Assembly: GCF_037126465.1 (NCBI RefSeq)
Contig: NC_088201.1
Coordinates: 66,176,879 to 66,240,878 of the forward strand
DNA: 64,000 nucleotides
Source of the DNA: Ornithodoros turicata
Taxonomy: Eukaryota > Arthropoda > Arachnida > Ixodida > Argasidae
Reading direction: 5' to 3'
Shown here: one piece after another, positions 53,863 through 64,000 of the stretch
Numbering within the stretch: the first letter of the stretch is position 1
Layout: every line of letters begins with the position of its first letter
The notes under the pieces: generated by a model
Databases searched by the model: none
What the model was told of the DNA's origin: nothing
Seen by the model: only the letters and a program-made list of their open reading frames with translations
Program-made: the position numbers and the translations under genes

Positions 53863-54799
53863 GGGGGTTACACCAATAAATCTTTGTAAGAATAAATCCT
53901 TCAGACGATCTCTTTGAAAACACATTGTTTTACAATAAACCGCGCAAAATTCCCCGATAAGGAATCAACCACGCAGAAATCCACCCAAATAACAATCGCT
54001 CAAGAATCCGCCATGAAAAATATAGCGTTGCAATTTGCAAAATATATCGTTAAAAATAAACTGTTTAAAAATATAGCGTTAAACATAAACTGCTTCAAAA
54101 TATATCCTGTAGGCCAACACGACAGCGGAGTAATACATATGTATCTCTACGCAGAGGATAGCAGTACGATGTAGCTTACATTGGTGGTTTGGCCCTTGTT
54201 GGCACTCACCCCCTACCTAGTGGAATGCCACGGCTGCCATGTTTGTTTGTTTTTTCGTGTGTGTGTGTGTGTATGTGTTGTTGCTACGTTTTCTTTTCTA
54301 GGGTAGAAAGGCTGTGCATTATATGCATGTCTCGCGTTATATTGCCTAACAAAGCACGGATAGGAAATGTAACAGTGTTGAGCGCTCGTTCGTTCGTGCA
54401 TGTGTCCTCAGTTCGCCTTACACTGACGTTCAAGTGGAGCGCGGTTGTTTCGCGTACGAAGCATCGAAATACGAAGTATACTCGTGCTAGGAGCCCAATG
54501 AAATTCGCCGACTTCAGGACTATTTCTCGAAGCGCATTGTCCATTTCACTCGCGGTCATCCACGTGACTGTAGCAACCGTAGGGTGGATTTGGGGGGATT
54601 CTGAAATGATTTATTTTGAACGATATATTCTTAACCGTGGATTCCTTAGCGTTTCTATTTACGCGGGGATATTTCAGCGATTATTTTTGTGCGTTGATTT
54701 TTAAGCGTATATTCTCGGAGATTTATTCTTAACAGTGGTTACTTGATTACGCGTTTACTTTTGAAAGGTTATTTTAAGGGTTTCAAACGGGATACACCC
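53863..54799. mobile_element. Element with inverted arrays of degenerate 14-bp modules
   Basis: The left array (about 53872-54115) consists of units like GTTAAAAATAAACT, GTTTAAAAATATAGC and GTTAAACATAAACT. The right array (about 54583-54775) is in the opposite sense: CGTGGATTCCTTAG, CGTTTCTATTTACG, CGGGGATATTTCAG, CGATTATTTTTGTG, CGTTGATTTTTAAG, CGTATATTCTCGGA. Each unit is 14 nt but differs strongly in sequence. Between them lie a GT microsatellite (54258-54278) and unique sequence. Possible ends are GGGGTTACACC and GGATACACCC. Confidence 0.6.
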
Positions 54800-55426
54800 G
54801 CCTCTATCTCGGTTGCTGCAAGAGACAGGCGACATTTAATGTAGCTACAGAGAAATGAGAATAGCCGAGGCAATCACCGTCCAACATAATTACTTTCAGC
54901 CTCCAGACATCCAGGTGATCACTGATCACCACCACCAGGTCACCGGTAATTTCGTGCGGAAATGACGTCAGTGTCATCGCTTCCGTGTCAAGTGACTCAC
55001 AGGTTCCGATAGGCAAGGTGCTTTGTGATTACTGCGTGTTTAAAATTGGTTTCCCAGTCGCTTCAGAAGCAGTATGGGTGGCTGTTGCGCTGTTGTGAAG
55101 GGCTGACTTCATGACTACAATGACTGGTATGGCTTGTTGCAGCCGTTATGCTCAATGTTACATTACGTGCGTGCTTACCGTCGGTAAATTAGTTTATATA
55201 CAGAGAGAGAAAAACAGTCTATTAGTCAGGATCTGACAGTCGCGTTTTGCCGCTTTCTAAAGAAGTTTGTAGAGCCAGGCACATCCACCTCCAGCACCCA
55301 TAGCGTGCGTCGTCTGCTAGTTGAGACACGGAAGTCGACCCTTTTTCCATGATTCTTAGAAAGTACCGGTGACCTATTCGCGATAAATCCAATGTGCTCT
55401 GGTGCCAGTACACCCTGATTTTGGTT
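54800..55426. other. Intronic, unrecognised
   Basis: No feature identified. Confidence 0.4.
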
Positions 55427-57822
55427 CATAGGGTCATTTCACGCCGGGTCAGGCAGGGTGGTCCGGTCGACCTGTCAGATTTTCTTTGGTTCCAACATAT
55501 ATTGAAGCCTACTGCTTAGGAAGTACATTGGCGGAGGAAATAGCTGAAAATATCTTATAGTTATTTTTCAAAAAATAATCTTCAAGAACGACTATTTACA
55601 GCACTGCGCTTCCTCACCAATTTCAGGCCTCGTATCTTCGTAACCATTAAGGCTACGCCGTTAATTTTTTCCACAGTTATTGCCTATGTGCTGCTGTACT
55701 ATTTGTTCGGTCTTTGAGGTTCGAGGTTTTGCAGGTGGCTAGATAAAAAATCGCAAAGTCGCCTGATTTGCAAAAAAATAATAATAATAATGATGATGAT
55801 AAACTTTTTCGGCGCGTAACTGCTTTTCTGTAATTACCAGAACATTAAAATGAGTGACATCGTTCCATTCGTGTAAAACACGTTGTTGGAAAATCTCGGA
55901 CATACTTCCTAACGCGAGTTTAGTGAGGCGTGTTAAGGCAAGTACGCGCAACTTCGGTAGCGTATTTTCCATATTCGCCCATTCATGACGTAGATAATAT
56001 TCCTCACACATGTTGTTGGTGACAAGCTCAGATAGCGTACTGAAAAAAAAAAAAAAAAAGATCGCTTTAAAAGTGGCTGAAGTTCATTTTCGGGCTTTCC
56101 GCACACCCCTGCCGTGGCTGGTTCGTGACGGGCGCAGCGAGGGGGACAGCGGACGTTCGTCCCTTCGTGGCTTCATGTTATATTTGAGATAGTGAGCTTC
56201 TGGTTTATTACGAAACGAAGTTCAAATATCAATACACAAAGACAGGAATTACGCTCCGTAGGTCGACATGAACGTGGGCCATACGCGCAAAACACAAATG
56301 GAAAGCACCTATGCTGTCCTTGATGATGACAAGCAGAAAAGGGGACAAAGTCTAACAGTGGAATGCTACTTTCCTCCATCCACTCTTCGAAGTCTTTGCC
56401 GGGTACACTTCACGAACGTCATTACCTGTTCATCCTGCTTTCCCACACTGTATTCTAGGAACGCGCTGGAGGTGTTATCATTCTCGTTTTCTGGTTGTAC
56501 GAAAGTTTGCGATACTTTGCGCGGGCAGATGAAGCATCTGAATATTGGGCAGCTTCGCATTTCTAATTACCTTATTTGCCGTACATCTCAGGTTGTACAG
56601 TGTGGCAATGTGCTTAACTACGCCACCGACACCATCGCATCCACTCTTCCCGTGTTCCGTTGCAGTAAACACGCACTTTGCTACTAGGTAGCTTGTCACT
56701 CATAATAAAACGCTAAAAACAGAGAAAGGGACGGACAGAGAGCAACGTAGCGCGCTCTCTCTCTCTCTGTCCGTCCCTTTCTCTGTTTTTAGCGCTTTTA
56801 TTCTGAGTTCAAACCCACAGGCTCAAGAAATTGTTGTACTTAGGTAGCCCCCCCCCCCCCTTGTGCTTCGTAGTTCTTACCACCGTAGCCCACACAGAAC
56901 ACACGCGGTCTGCGCTGTGAGCTCTGTTCATTCTACGCCCTTGCAAAGGAGCACTGAGGTTTTTGTGTTCTCACACACAGCAGGAATATGAAGTGTTCTT
57001 CCTATATGAAGTGGCAGGAAGCCAACAGGCGCTACGGAAAGAGGCGCCTTCTCCTCTTCTCTCGACCTCCTCTCGAATATCTACTCGGAAAGCGGATTAT
57101 GTTTCACTGCTTTATGACACATGATCTCATGCATCCTGCAGAAAATGCGCAGCTTCTTAGTTAGCACCTTGCGTGTGACCATCGTCAAATTACGGCTTCA
57201 TAAAACGCTACCGCGGCTTCGACACCGCGCCATACATGTTGCTGTGATGGGGTTACTTTTGAGTGTCCGCAACGGAGCCTCGCCCACTTTTGAAGTGATT
57301 TTTTTTTTTTTTTTTCAGTACGTTACGTGAGTTTGTCATTAAGAACATGTGTGAGGAATACGAACTACATCACGAGTGGGCGAATATGGAGAATACGCTA
57401 CCGAAGTTGCGCGTTTTTGCCGTTCCACCCCTCACTAAACGCGCGTTAGGAAGTATGTCCGAGACTTTCCAACAAGGTGTTTTACACGAATGGAAAGAGT
57501 GTTTACAGACAAATAGGACGATGTTGCTCGTGTTAACTTTCCGGTATTTGCAGAAAAGCAGTTTGCAGAAAAGCGTTTTTTGCAAATAAGGCGACTTTGT
57601 GATTTTTAATCTAGACATCTGCAAAACCTAGAACCTCAAAGATGCAGTGGTCTAGATGGTCATTCTTGAAGACTACTTTAAAAAAAAACTACACGATGTT
57701 TTCAGCTATTTTCTTCGCCAATGTACTTCCTAAGCGCTAGGCTTCAATATGTATCTTGGAAAGGAAAAATCTGAGAGGTCGACCGGACCACCCTGCCTGA
57801 CCCGGCGTGAAATCACCCCATA
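55427..57822. mobile_element. 2.4-kb foldback element with CATA target duplication
   Basis: CATA flanks both sides (55427-55430 and 57819-57822). Ends GGGTCATTTCACGCCGGGTC and GACCCGGCGTGAAATCACCC. The arms are about 600 bp (55431-56060 and 57300-57818), estimated by eye at 80-90% alike. They include TCAGGCAGGGTGGTCCGG, CTTAGGAAGTACATTGGCG and a shared ORF region. The core 56080-57290 is unique and contains ORFs up to 139 codons without recognised motifs. No transposase. Confidence 0.85.
56709..56801. repeat. 93-bp hairpin in the foldback core
   Basis: ACGCTAAAAACAGAGAAAGG and GACGGACAGAGAG pair with their inverse at 56763-56800 around a ~20-nt spacer of CT-rich sequence. Confidence 0.88.
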
Positions 57823-57823
57823 T

Positions 57824-58820
57824 ACAGGGAGTTTCACCTAATGTGATAAAAAAATTCTAACTGGCGACCTACTCGCCGGAGGATTGTGGGACTTTCGGCA
57901 ATTATCGTCCGGTAACTTTTGCCACCATTGAGGAAGGCTTCGGACAATTTTTAATTGCACTAATTTTTTTTTTAAATTGAACTTTGAAAATTGCCAAGCG
58001 AATCTCACTTTTTTTACAGAAATGTGAAGTCTTCCATGGATAACCAAAGACCCAACAAAAACTATGCACAGTATCTCAACAGAAATAGTTTTAAAAGATT
58101 TGTGAAATTTCCGCTTTAGCCCCGCCTGCTTGATTGTCGCAAAGAAGAGCGCACGGAAGATTCGGGAAGAGGAGGAAGTGTTCCCGACTCTTCCCAAGCA
58201 GCACGATGTTGTGAAAGTCGAGTGCAATAGGGGTGGACGGTATGTGTCTTATCAATGTTCTTTAGTTTCAGGAATCTGTTCAAGGCCTTCCACCTACCCG
58301 TCCACCCCTATTGCACTCGACTTTCAGTACATTGTGCTGCTTGGGTTGTTTTACCTTTCTTTCCCCCGCTTTGTCCTTGACGCTGGTGACAACCGTCTTA
58401 TCACAAAGGAAACAAAAGAACCTTCTTATCAAAAAGAATGCAAAACAAATGAAGGCAGGGACACTTCTTCCTCTAGACGCACATTTCGCGCGCGCTTCTT
58501 TGAGAAAATCAAACAGGCGGGGCTAAAGCGTAATTTTTACTAATTTTTTTCGACTATTTCTTTTGCGATACTGTGCATAGTTTTTGTTGGGTCTGCAGTT
58601 ATCCGTGGAGGACTTCATATTTCAGTAAAAGAAAGTGAGGTTCGCTTGGCAATTTTCAATGTTCAATTGACAAAAATAAATTTCCCGCAATTAAAAACTG
58701 TCCAAAGCCTTTCTCAGTGGTGGCAAAAGTTTCCAGAAGCTAATTGCTGAAAGTCCCACAATCCTCCGGCGAGTACGTCGCCAATTCGAATTTTTTATCA
58801 CTTTAGGTGAAACGCCCTGT
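57824..58820. mobile_element. ~1-kb foldback (ACAGGGAGTTTCACC ends)
   Basis: The inverted ends CAGGGAGTTTCACCTAATGTG / TTTAGGTGAAACGCCCTG have TATA at both borders. Arms include GGATTGTGGGACTTTC and ACTATGCACAGTATC-type blocks. It starts 5 bp after the 2.4-kb foldback and carries hairpin family C copy 4. Confidence 0.87.
58193..58345. mobile_element. Hairpin MITE family C, copy 4 (intact, nested)
   Basis: CCCAAGCAGCACGATGTTG to GTACATTGTGCTGCTTGGG, 153 bp, with loop TATGTGTCTTATCAATGTTC. It lies between the arms of the foldback at 57824-58820. Confidence 0.93.
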
Positions 58821-59029
58821 ATATATTTGGGTTGTGCTGTCCCCAGCTGATAGATGCATCAGCAAAATGTCTTTCTTTGTCGCCTAGATCAAACAAAACC
58901 TGTCTCGTGAATGAATGGGTAAGTGAGAGCAAGACTGGATTTGTGGGCATGCATGACTTGATGTATCATGCTGGATGAATGCGGATATGTGATCTTCACA
59001 GCATTACATCTCCGGCGACCGACCGGATG

Positions 59030-59222
59030 AACTACTATCCCCACCAGTTACGACGCACCAGCGTGTGTGATATCTCATTTGCGTGTGTCATGTGTGTGTG
59101 TGCGAGTGTGTATGCCTCCTCTTTTTCATCGTCATCTCACTCATATATTAACCCACATGCACTGAGGTATGGTACCGCAATTCTCACGGTGAATCACCTC
59201 ATCCCATCGTCATGCATGTAGT
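59030..59222 (+). repeat. ~185-bp dispersed repeat, copy 2
   Basis: Inverse of 36285-36470: CTACTATCCCCACCAGTTACG, a GT-rich stretch, GCACTGAGGTATGGTACCGC and GAATCACCTCATCCCATC. Confidence 0.75.
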
Positions 59223-60418
59223 TGTATCATGCTAGGGTGAGTCATAAATATTTGTACCCTTCCGACGCCCGATGGCTGTGGCGCTCTCCTAGCAGAGCGA
59301 ATGCAATCCATCCGCGTGTTCGAATGTGGTTGAATACACGCCGACGATCCCACACGAAACGTCTAGGAAGCAAAGGGCGAAAATGCCGTGAGTAACGTCA
59401 CGGCAAGACGATGATGTGCTAAGTACAAATTTGGCAGCCTGAGCATGGAAGCCCTGGACGACCGAAGAGGATGCTCCCGTGGCAAAACAATGCTTGCCTA
59501 CATGTGGCACGGTCGACCCAGCAAACATTCCAGGAGCTGAATACCGCAAAGCAATGTCTCACTCTAGCGCATAGCGGAGACCTCGCGCTGTGATTACCAC
59601 CCGTCCAATGGCTCACTTCCGTCGTGGCAGTGAGGTAATGGGGAAGGGAAGCTGGAGTCCTGAAAACCTTTGCCGCTGAACTCAAGGACTGGTATAGCGA
59701 TGGGATCCAAGGTCTGGCTCAACGTTGGCTACAGACCAACGAACATATGGGAATTTATTTCGAGGATTGAAGACCAACGGATAAAACAACGAATCCAAAC
59801 CAAAGATATCAATAGCTCAAGGTATCAATATCTATGACTCGTCCTATAGTAGTTCGGGCACAGGCCATTCCTATCACTATCATCCCAAGGGTTCAGATGC
59901 GGGTACTGACCCCAGTACCATTGATGCCTCAGCGATATCTGAGTATTTTAATTTCATTGATTTCTGGGCGTTTGGAAGCCCTGCCAATTGTTCTGTTCCT
60001 AGACAGTGTATGTAATGTAGCAATTTGTCTCCTCTTGAAAACCCGAACAATTTCGCCCGTACTTTATCACCATGGTCGTAGACACAGATCTTGCAAGTGG
60101 GGGAAATGGGGTCACTGCCATCCTAGTCTGGAATATTTTGATGTCTGTAGGTACTTACTCGCTGCAGCAACATGTAGGTGAAAGTGGTTCTTTTGTCTTT
60201 TTTTAATACCTCCCAAACTGCTTAGCAAGGCAGGGAGGAACTGAAATTCTATTTGGTTATACTGGGCCGGTGATATTGATATTGCCTCTTTTGGTCTACC
60301 CGAGTGAGAGTTAGTACTGGAGGCTGCAACAGTATTGAACTAACCCGGGAAATGCACCTGGTGTCGTATTAAATCCGGGCAAAATGAAAGATTCAATGAA
60401 ATGACATTCTGACATTGT
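59223..60418. other. Intronic, unrecognised
   Basis: Short ORFs only. No element ends seen. Confidence 0.4.
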
Positions 60419-60428
60419 CCTCCTGCAG

Positions 60429-60612
60429 TCGGACAAAGACCATGTTCCGTCGCCTAGACATAAAGCGTGATGGCAAGATCAGCCGCGAGGACTTCCGGCA
60501 AGTGTTCAAGAACGACCGTTGGATCATGAAGAATGTGCTGCAGGTTTATTCACGATCTTTGGGTGCTTTCTCGAGAATTGTCGACGAAAACCCAAATAAA
60601 GAGTTTCTCTAG
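60429..60612 (+). CDS. EF-hand neuronal calcium sensor / KChIP-like protein, exon 3
   Basis: With exon 2 this gives LIRSRTKTMFRRLDIKRDGK and ISREDFRQVFKNDRWIMKNV, the last EF-hand and C-terminal helix. The loop DIKRDGKISRED (residues 158-169) has Asp1, Asp5 and Gly6 but Lys at 3 and Asp instead of Glu at 12, so calcium binding may be weakened. The distance between the last two EF loops equals that in KChIPs, which supports direct joining over the 7.7-kb intron. After NVLQ, where KChIPs normally end within a few residues, the frame runs on for 22 more to a TAG at 60610. A donor-like CAG/GTTTAT at 60544 makes a further exon possible, so the C-terminus is uncertain. Confidence 0.85.
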
Positions 60613-61097
60613 CCCACCATAAGCACATCTTCCACATTCGATAGTTGACAATGTAAGCGCTAGTCGGCACCAGAAGCATACAGCGCGGAACTTTTGAGCG
60701 GCCTCATGTACGGCTAACGTTTTTGCATAGAAACGCCTATTCCTGCGTTAGTGCCCTGTATTTGTACACTGAAGGAACTATGAAGAGACTCCCGAAAACC
60801 TTCGGAGTTCTCGATGGAGAATGTTTCTCAAGGATGACTTTTATCTGAAACATGCTATTTTTGCCATATTTCATTCAACGCGGACGCAGTTCACTCGCAC
60901 AAAAGCGGTCGCTCAACACAGGGGAGAAAGTCTCCTGCGTTTGGCGTCTTTCTCCTGTGAGGGTCGAACCGAACAGTGTGCTTTGGCACCATCGCCATTG
61001 TCATTAGCAAGCAGTGGCCCCGAAATAGTATATAAGCGTGCGCCACGTGCTCATGTGCGTTCTTCATCTGTTTTAACGTCATCGCATATGGATGTTG
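60613..61097. other. Downstream of the EF-hand gene, unrecognised
   Basis: No feature recognised. An AATAAA overlaps the end of the coding exon at about 60596. Confidence 0.4.
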
Positions 61098-61934
61098 GAT
61101 CCCGGCATGGAGGAAGGAAACACAGGAGCGGCCGTTTCGAACAGATTTCCGTGGGACCCCTCTGGCGGTCGTTTGTGTCAAAACCGCCATTACTTCCCGT
61201 CCACCATGTGATCCTCGCTAAAGTTTCGGTTTAGCAACGCTTTGTTATAGCTTTGTTGCTCGCGTTGCTTTCCGTGCTTTTATGCCTTTCCAAAGTAATT
61301 TACTCTTAAAATGTGAGCACCATTGCGGAAACGTTATGTTAACGTGTGCTTACCACGGCTGCGGCTGTCGTTCAACGGAAAGCAGCGCTGTCGCGGGAAT
61401 AAAGCTTCATTTGTAAGCACGTACATGATCGGTTGTTTCGTGCCCCTCTGTGTGTGAGAGCCATCTTGAACCGTTCGTTTGCGAGCTGGCGCTGTGCTAC
61501 AACTGCAGGTTCATTTGATTTCCTCCATTGTTGTACAAGCTTTAATGGCATTCTTTGCCACTTCAGCAACAAACGCACAAAACGTGGCCACGTCGTCACA
61601 CAAACGTCGCTTCCACGAAATGTTTCTAGTCCTCCGTGCTTGTCCTGCAGACCATAACAGGTCTTGTAATAGAAGAGTAAACCAAGGGTAATCCTCCGAG
61701 CACACAGAAATAAAACTGCACGCGGGCGTTCATCACAATGAGGATACCACTCCAAGACAACCACGACTCCCGTCGTATGCTTTGGCAGCCGGCATGCGCA
61801 TGCTCTTGGAGTCACGTGAGCGGTCACGTGGTAGACAGGAGCATCCCAGAATGCAATGCGAAGGCTGGCACAGCCGTCCCAATGGAAAAAAGTTGGAAGG
61901 GCCGCTCCTGTGTTTCCTTCCTCCATGGATCCCG
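61098..61934. repeat. Imperfect inverted repeat ends
   Basis: GGATCCCGGCATGGAGGAAG and GAAACACAGGAGCGGCC at 61098-61133 recur inverted at 61900-61934. Similarity continues weakly inward (GGGAC...TTTCC). ACAAACCCGCCATT and TCAAAACCGCCATT add a direct relation. Probably an old foldback. Confidence 0.55.
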
Positions 61935-63512
61935 GTATTATCTCATTCGGCCCTTCAACCACAGGGGTGACACAAACCCGCCATTGTTTGTAACTACCCT
62001 CAAGCGGGTGCCTTTGGAAAAACTGCCATCTTGTTCTGGTCGCACGTCATATAAAACGTCATTTTGAGGTCATGTGACTTTGTTGACATGTTGTTTTGCC
62101 GCTTGCCGACATATCTCCGTCGTCATAAAGCCAAAAGATGAACATATTTTGCCAGCGTAAACTATGCGGTGCTTCTTTCCCAACATGGTAGCCCATTTCT
62201 CTTTAGTTTAAGTACATCGCATCGGCTCAGAGGTCGTCATCACATCTTTGGAAGTCGTCAACAGTACGAGGCCTTATGTGCAAAACTGCGCGTTTTACTG
62301 CGAGATTATCGGATAAAAATAATTACCGTGATCGAAAGACATCCAAAACGTCGCGCAGAAACAACAACCGCATTGTTTACAGTTTGGCCGCCGATCACGG
62401 GCGCCGCCATCTTTAAGGTCACGTGTGCCTTGACGTTTGCTGTGGCGTGAAACCAGGACCTGTCCAGGATGCATTGCGTTCGCCCGGCACGCTTTCGTCT
62501 ACGGAGCAATACATTGAGTGCCACCCCTGCGCGTTCAACGCCCAAATTGTTAGGTAATAGTCAATTTCTCAGTCTTTCATTGTATGTATCATCCATGAGT
62601 ATTCAGTAAAGTGTCTGTGTGTTTTCGAACTGTCGTATTCATGAATCTATTGAGTTAGGCAGATAGCAAGGGGCATCGTGTCCGTCAACTGACGCTTGTC
62701 TCCATTTTCACCTTTTTCGCCCGGTCTATCTTGCCTCACACTCCATCGAGCCGCAGCGGTCACGTCGCGGCAGTCGCCTTTTTGGCCACGGCTTAGTTAA
62801 TGGCTCCGTTATTCTAGCCAGTGCTCGGTTCCGCATGGTGAATGTATTAGCGCCCACGAATGAGTTGGCGATGCATATAGAGGCTTTGAGGATTGCTCTT
62901 CGTAGTCCCTTTAACTGGCCTATATCGCTTTTTGTAAATTATCGCGTCAGGTGGTCAACTTGCAGGTATAATTCAATAGCCCAGTGTGCGGCAAAAATTT
63001 TGATGAATGTAACCCAGGAGGTTGCGAGCTTTTATCTCATGTCGACTTTTTTTTCTTTTTCTTTTTTTTTTTTTTTTTGTAACCCGTATAACACAACGCT
63101 ATCTACGATCCCAGCCACAGGAAGTACCATAAAAATTAGACGTTTGTGGTTATACGCATTCTACTTCTTTCGTCTGTATTCCCGGTTCGTTCACCAAACT
63201 GAGCTGAGACCTTGTCGTTCTCCTACTTGATGACAATACATTGCGCGTTGTCGCATCGCATCTTCAATAAATAAAGCCAATACACATATTCTTATTACGC
63301 AAAGAAAGTTCGTGCACCAGACGCAGTTTCATAGGTGTGTGGCGAATATCACAACGTGTAACAACGTAATGGAGAATGTTGTTGACGATGCCAGTCGAAC
63401 TGTGTTTTTTTGACTGTTCATGTGAGCCACGGGGGCTTGTCAACCAGTTCATGTTATTTATGGGGCGCTGCACCTGCACCCCTCGCTGGAACGTCCCCGA
63501 ATGGGTCAGTGT
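61935..63512. other. Intergenic, unrecognised
   Basis: Contains a (T)n run at 63047-63078 and short ORFs. Part of it may belong to the LTR of the next element, whose left edge I cannot fix. Confidence 0.4.
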
Positions 63513-64000
63513 AACCCGATACCCAAAGCAACGTCTTCCGAGAGGCGCATCTGGTCACTGTTTCTTGTGCCTCTGTCTCTCCCTTCTTTTTGTAAATAAA
63601 ATAGTCGTCTCTTTTCAAAGCTACGAGGTGGTCGTGTGTTTTCTGGTCTCTGCGAAGTTCGGGCGCCCCCCGACGTTTGTGTTCGACGGACTTACATTTT
63701 TATCAGAAGTGGGATAAGGACTGATTGGACTGATGAGCAGGTGAACATTTTCATCAATTTTGACTCATCTGGACTTTAGCCCGTAAGCACCGAAGGTAGA
63801 CAATGCCGAGATCGCAACGAAGACGCCCTCAGGGATCGAAAGCTAACGGCTCCGAAGATAACGTTACGACCAGCGACGAACACCAGCAGCAATCTGGTTT
63901 AAGTGACGAAGACGGCTCGTCAACGATTATCGAAGCTCACGACGGCAACGACGTTCCAGCAAAAACGATGACTGAGCTGGAAAAACTTATCAAGTATATG
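63513..64000 (+). mobile_element. LTR retrotransposon, 5' end (continues past the window)
   Basis: A primer-binding site TATCAGAAGTGGGAT (63701-63715), complementary to the 3' end expected of a tRNA-Leu-type molecule, follows a likely LTR end ...CTTACA (63691-63696). The LTR holds AATAAAA at about 63596. A leader of about 90 nt precedes the first ORF. The LTR start is not certain: TGTAACCCGATACCC at 63513 is one candidate, and a longer LTR is possible. Gypsy-type is likely but unproven. Confidence 0.65.
63803..64000 (+). CDS. Probable gag-like ORF of the LTR retrotransposon (partial)
   Basis: Opens with ATG at 63803 and stays open for 66 codons to the window end. The start MPRSQRRRPQGSKANG is basic; a long polar, acidic stretch follows (SDEHQQQSGLSDEDGSS), then MTELEKLIKYM, which could begin a capsid-like helix. 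This fits the N-terminus of a retrotransposon Gag, which packages the element RNA, but there is no diagnostic motif yet. The call rests on its position after the LTR end and primer-binding site. A host gene start cannot be fully excluded. Confidence 0.55.
   Translation, partial: MPRSQRRRPQGSKANGSEDNVTTSDEHQQQSGLSDEDGSSTIIEAHDGNDVPAKTMTELEKLIKYM

Larger units (their letters stand above)
52721..60428 (+). other. EF-hand gene intron 2, 7.7 kb
   Basis: Runs to CCTCCTGCAG at 60419-60428. It holds a 93-bp hairpin and four long foldback or inverted-array elements. 54800-55426 and 59223-60418 contain nothing I can name. Confidence 0.8.

Noticed and set aside
55739..57589. Conserved protein in both foldback arms
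   Set aside because: Arm-to-arm differences are mostly amino-acid changing, the pattern of non-coding drift.
61330..61500. THAP zinc finger starting MLTCAYHGCGCRST
   Set aside because: Only the first Cys residues fit; a stop follows soon and the remaining THAP motifs are absent.
61372..61962. 196-codon ORF on the minus strand, the longest without a family
   Set aside because: No recognisable motif or signal. It overlaps an inverted repeat and other frames are also open, so chance or repeat-derived openness is more likely.
1..64000. CRISPR arrays, operons, riboswitches, Shine-Dalgarno sites
   Set aside because: The repeats found are transposon hairpins and tandem arrays, not regularly spaced direct repeats with unique spacers; the split genes show the DNA is eukaryotic.

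Overview
The window looks like nuclear DNA of an arthropod, most likely a hard (ixodid) tick. Genes are split by kilobase-sized introns with GT/AG borders, AATAAA signals occur, and the sequence between exons is packed with LINE, SINE, DNA-transposon, foldback and LTR-element remains. There is no operon structure, rRNA gene, CRISPR array or bacterial-style gene. The tick assignment is an inference from the gene families and the repeat types; no database was searched.

Two host genes are visible, both on the + strand. The first is the 3' end of an acyl-CoA synthetase / luciferin 4-monooxygenase-like gene (ANL superfamily), with exons at 5545-5689, 11126-11380 and 17471-17595; its 5' part lies before the window. 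The second is an EF-hand protein of the neuronal calcium sensor / KChIP type, with exons at 51215-51451, 52511-52720 and 60429-60612 and a predicted length of 208 residues. Splice phases agree at every junction in both genes.

Layout. 1-5.5 kb: upstream intron with a SINE fragment, an ~0.9-kb DNA element split by a hAT transposon with a clean target duplication, and a split tRNA-like sequence. 5.7-17.5 kb: the two synthetase introns, full of foldback elements, MITEs and a 287-bp tandem array. 17.6-51 kb: an intergenic graveyard of non-LTR retrotransposons of two types: a CR1/Jockey-like lineage with YADD reverse transcriptase, and an I-like lineage with an RNase H domain and a CxxC...H...C tail. 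It also holds a tRNA-derived SINE that shares its 3' tail with one I-like LINE. Inside it, 42.2-47.1 kb is a conspicuously A+T-rich block with tandem repeats and decayed ORFs of unknown origin. 51-60.6 kb: the EF-hand gene, with several long foldbacks in its introns. 60.6-64 kb: repeats, then the 5' end of an LTR retrotransposon that runs off the window.

Many insertions can be ordered because target duplications, nested copies and one paralogous empty site are all visible. The most unusual structures are: (i) an element with inverted arrays of very degenerate 14-bp modules (53.87-54.78 kb); (ii) a transposon whose right end lies 13 bp before the acceptor of EF-hand exon 2; (iii) the SINE/LINE shared tail; (iv) a transposon carrying three tandem copies of a splice-site-flanked mini-exon; and (v) the A+T-rich block. 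Almost all LINE proteins carry stops or frameshifts, so they are annotated as pseudogenes.
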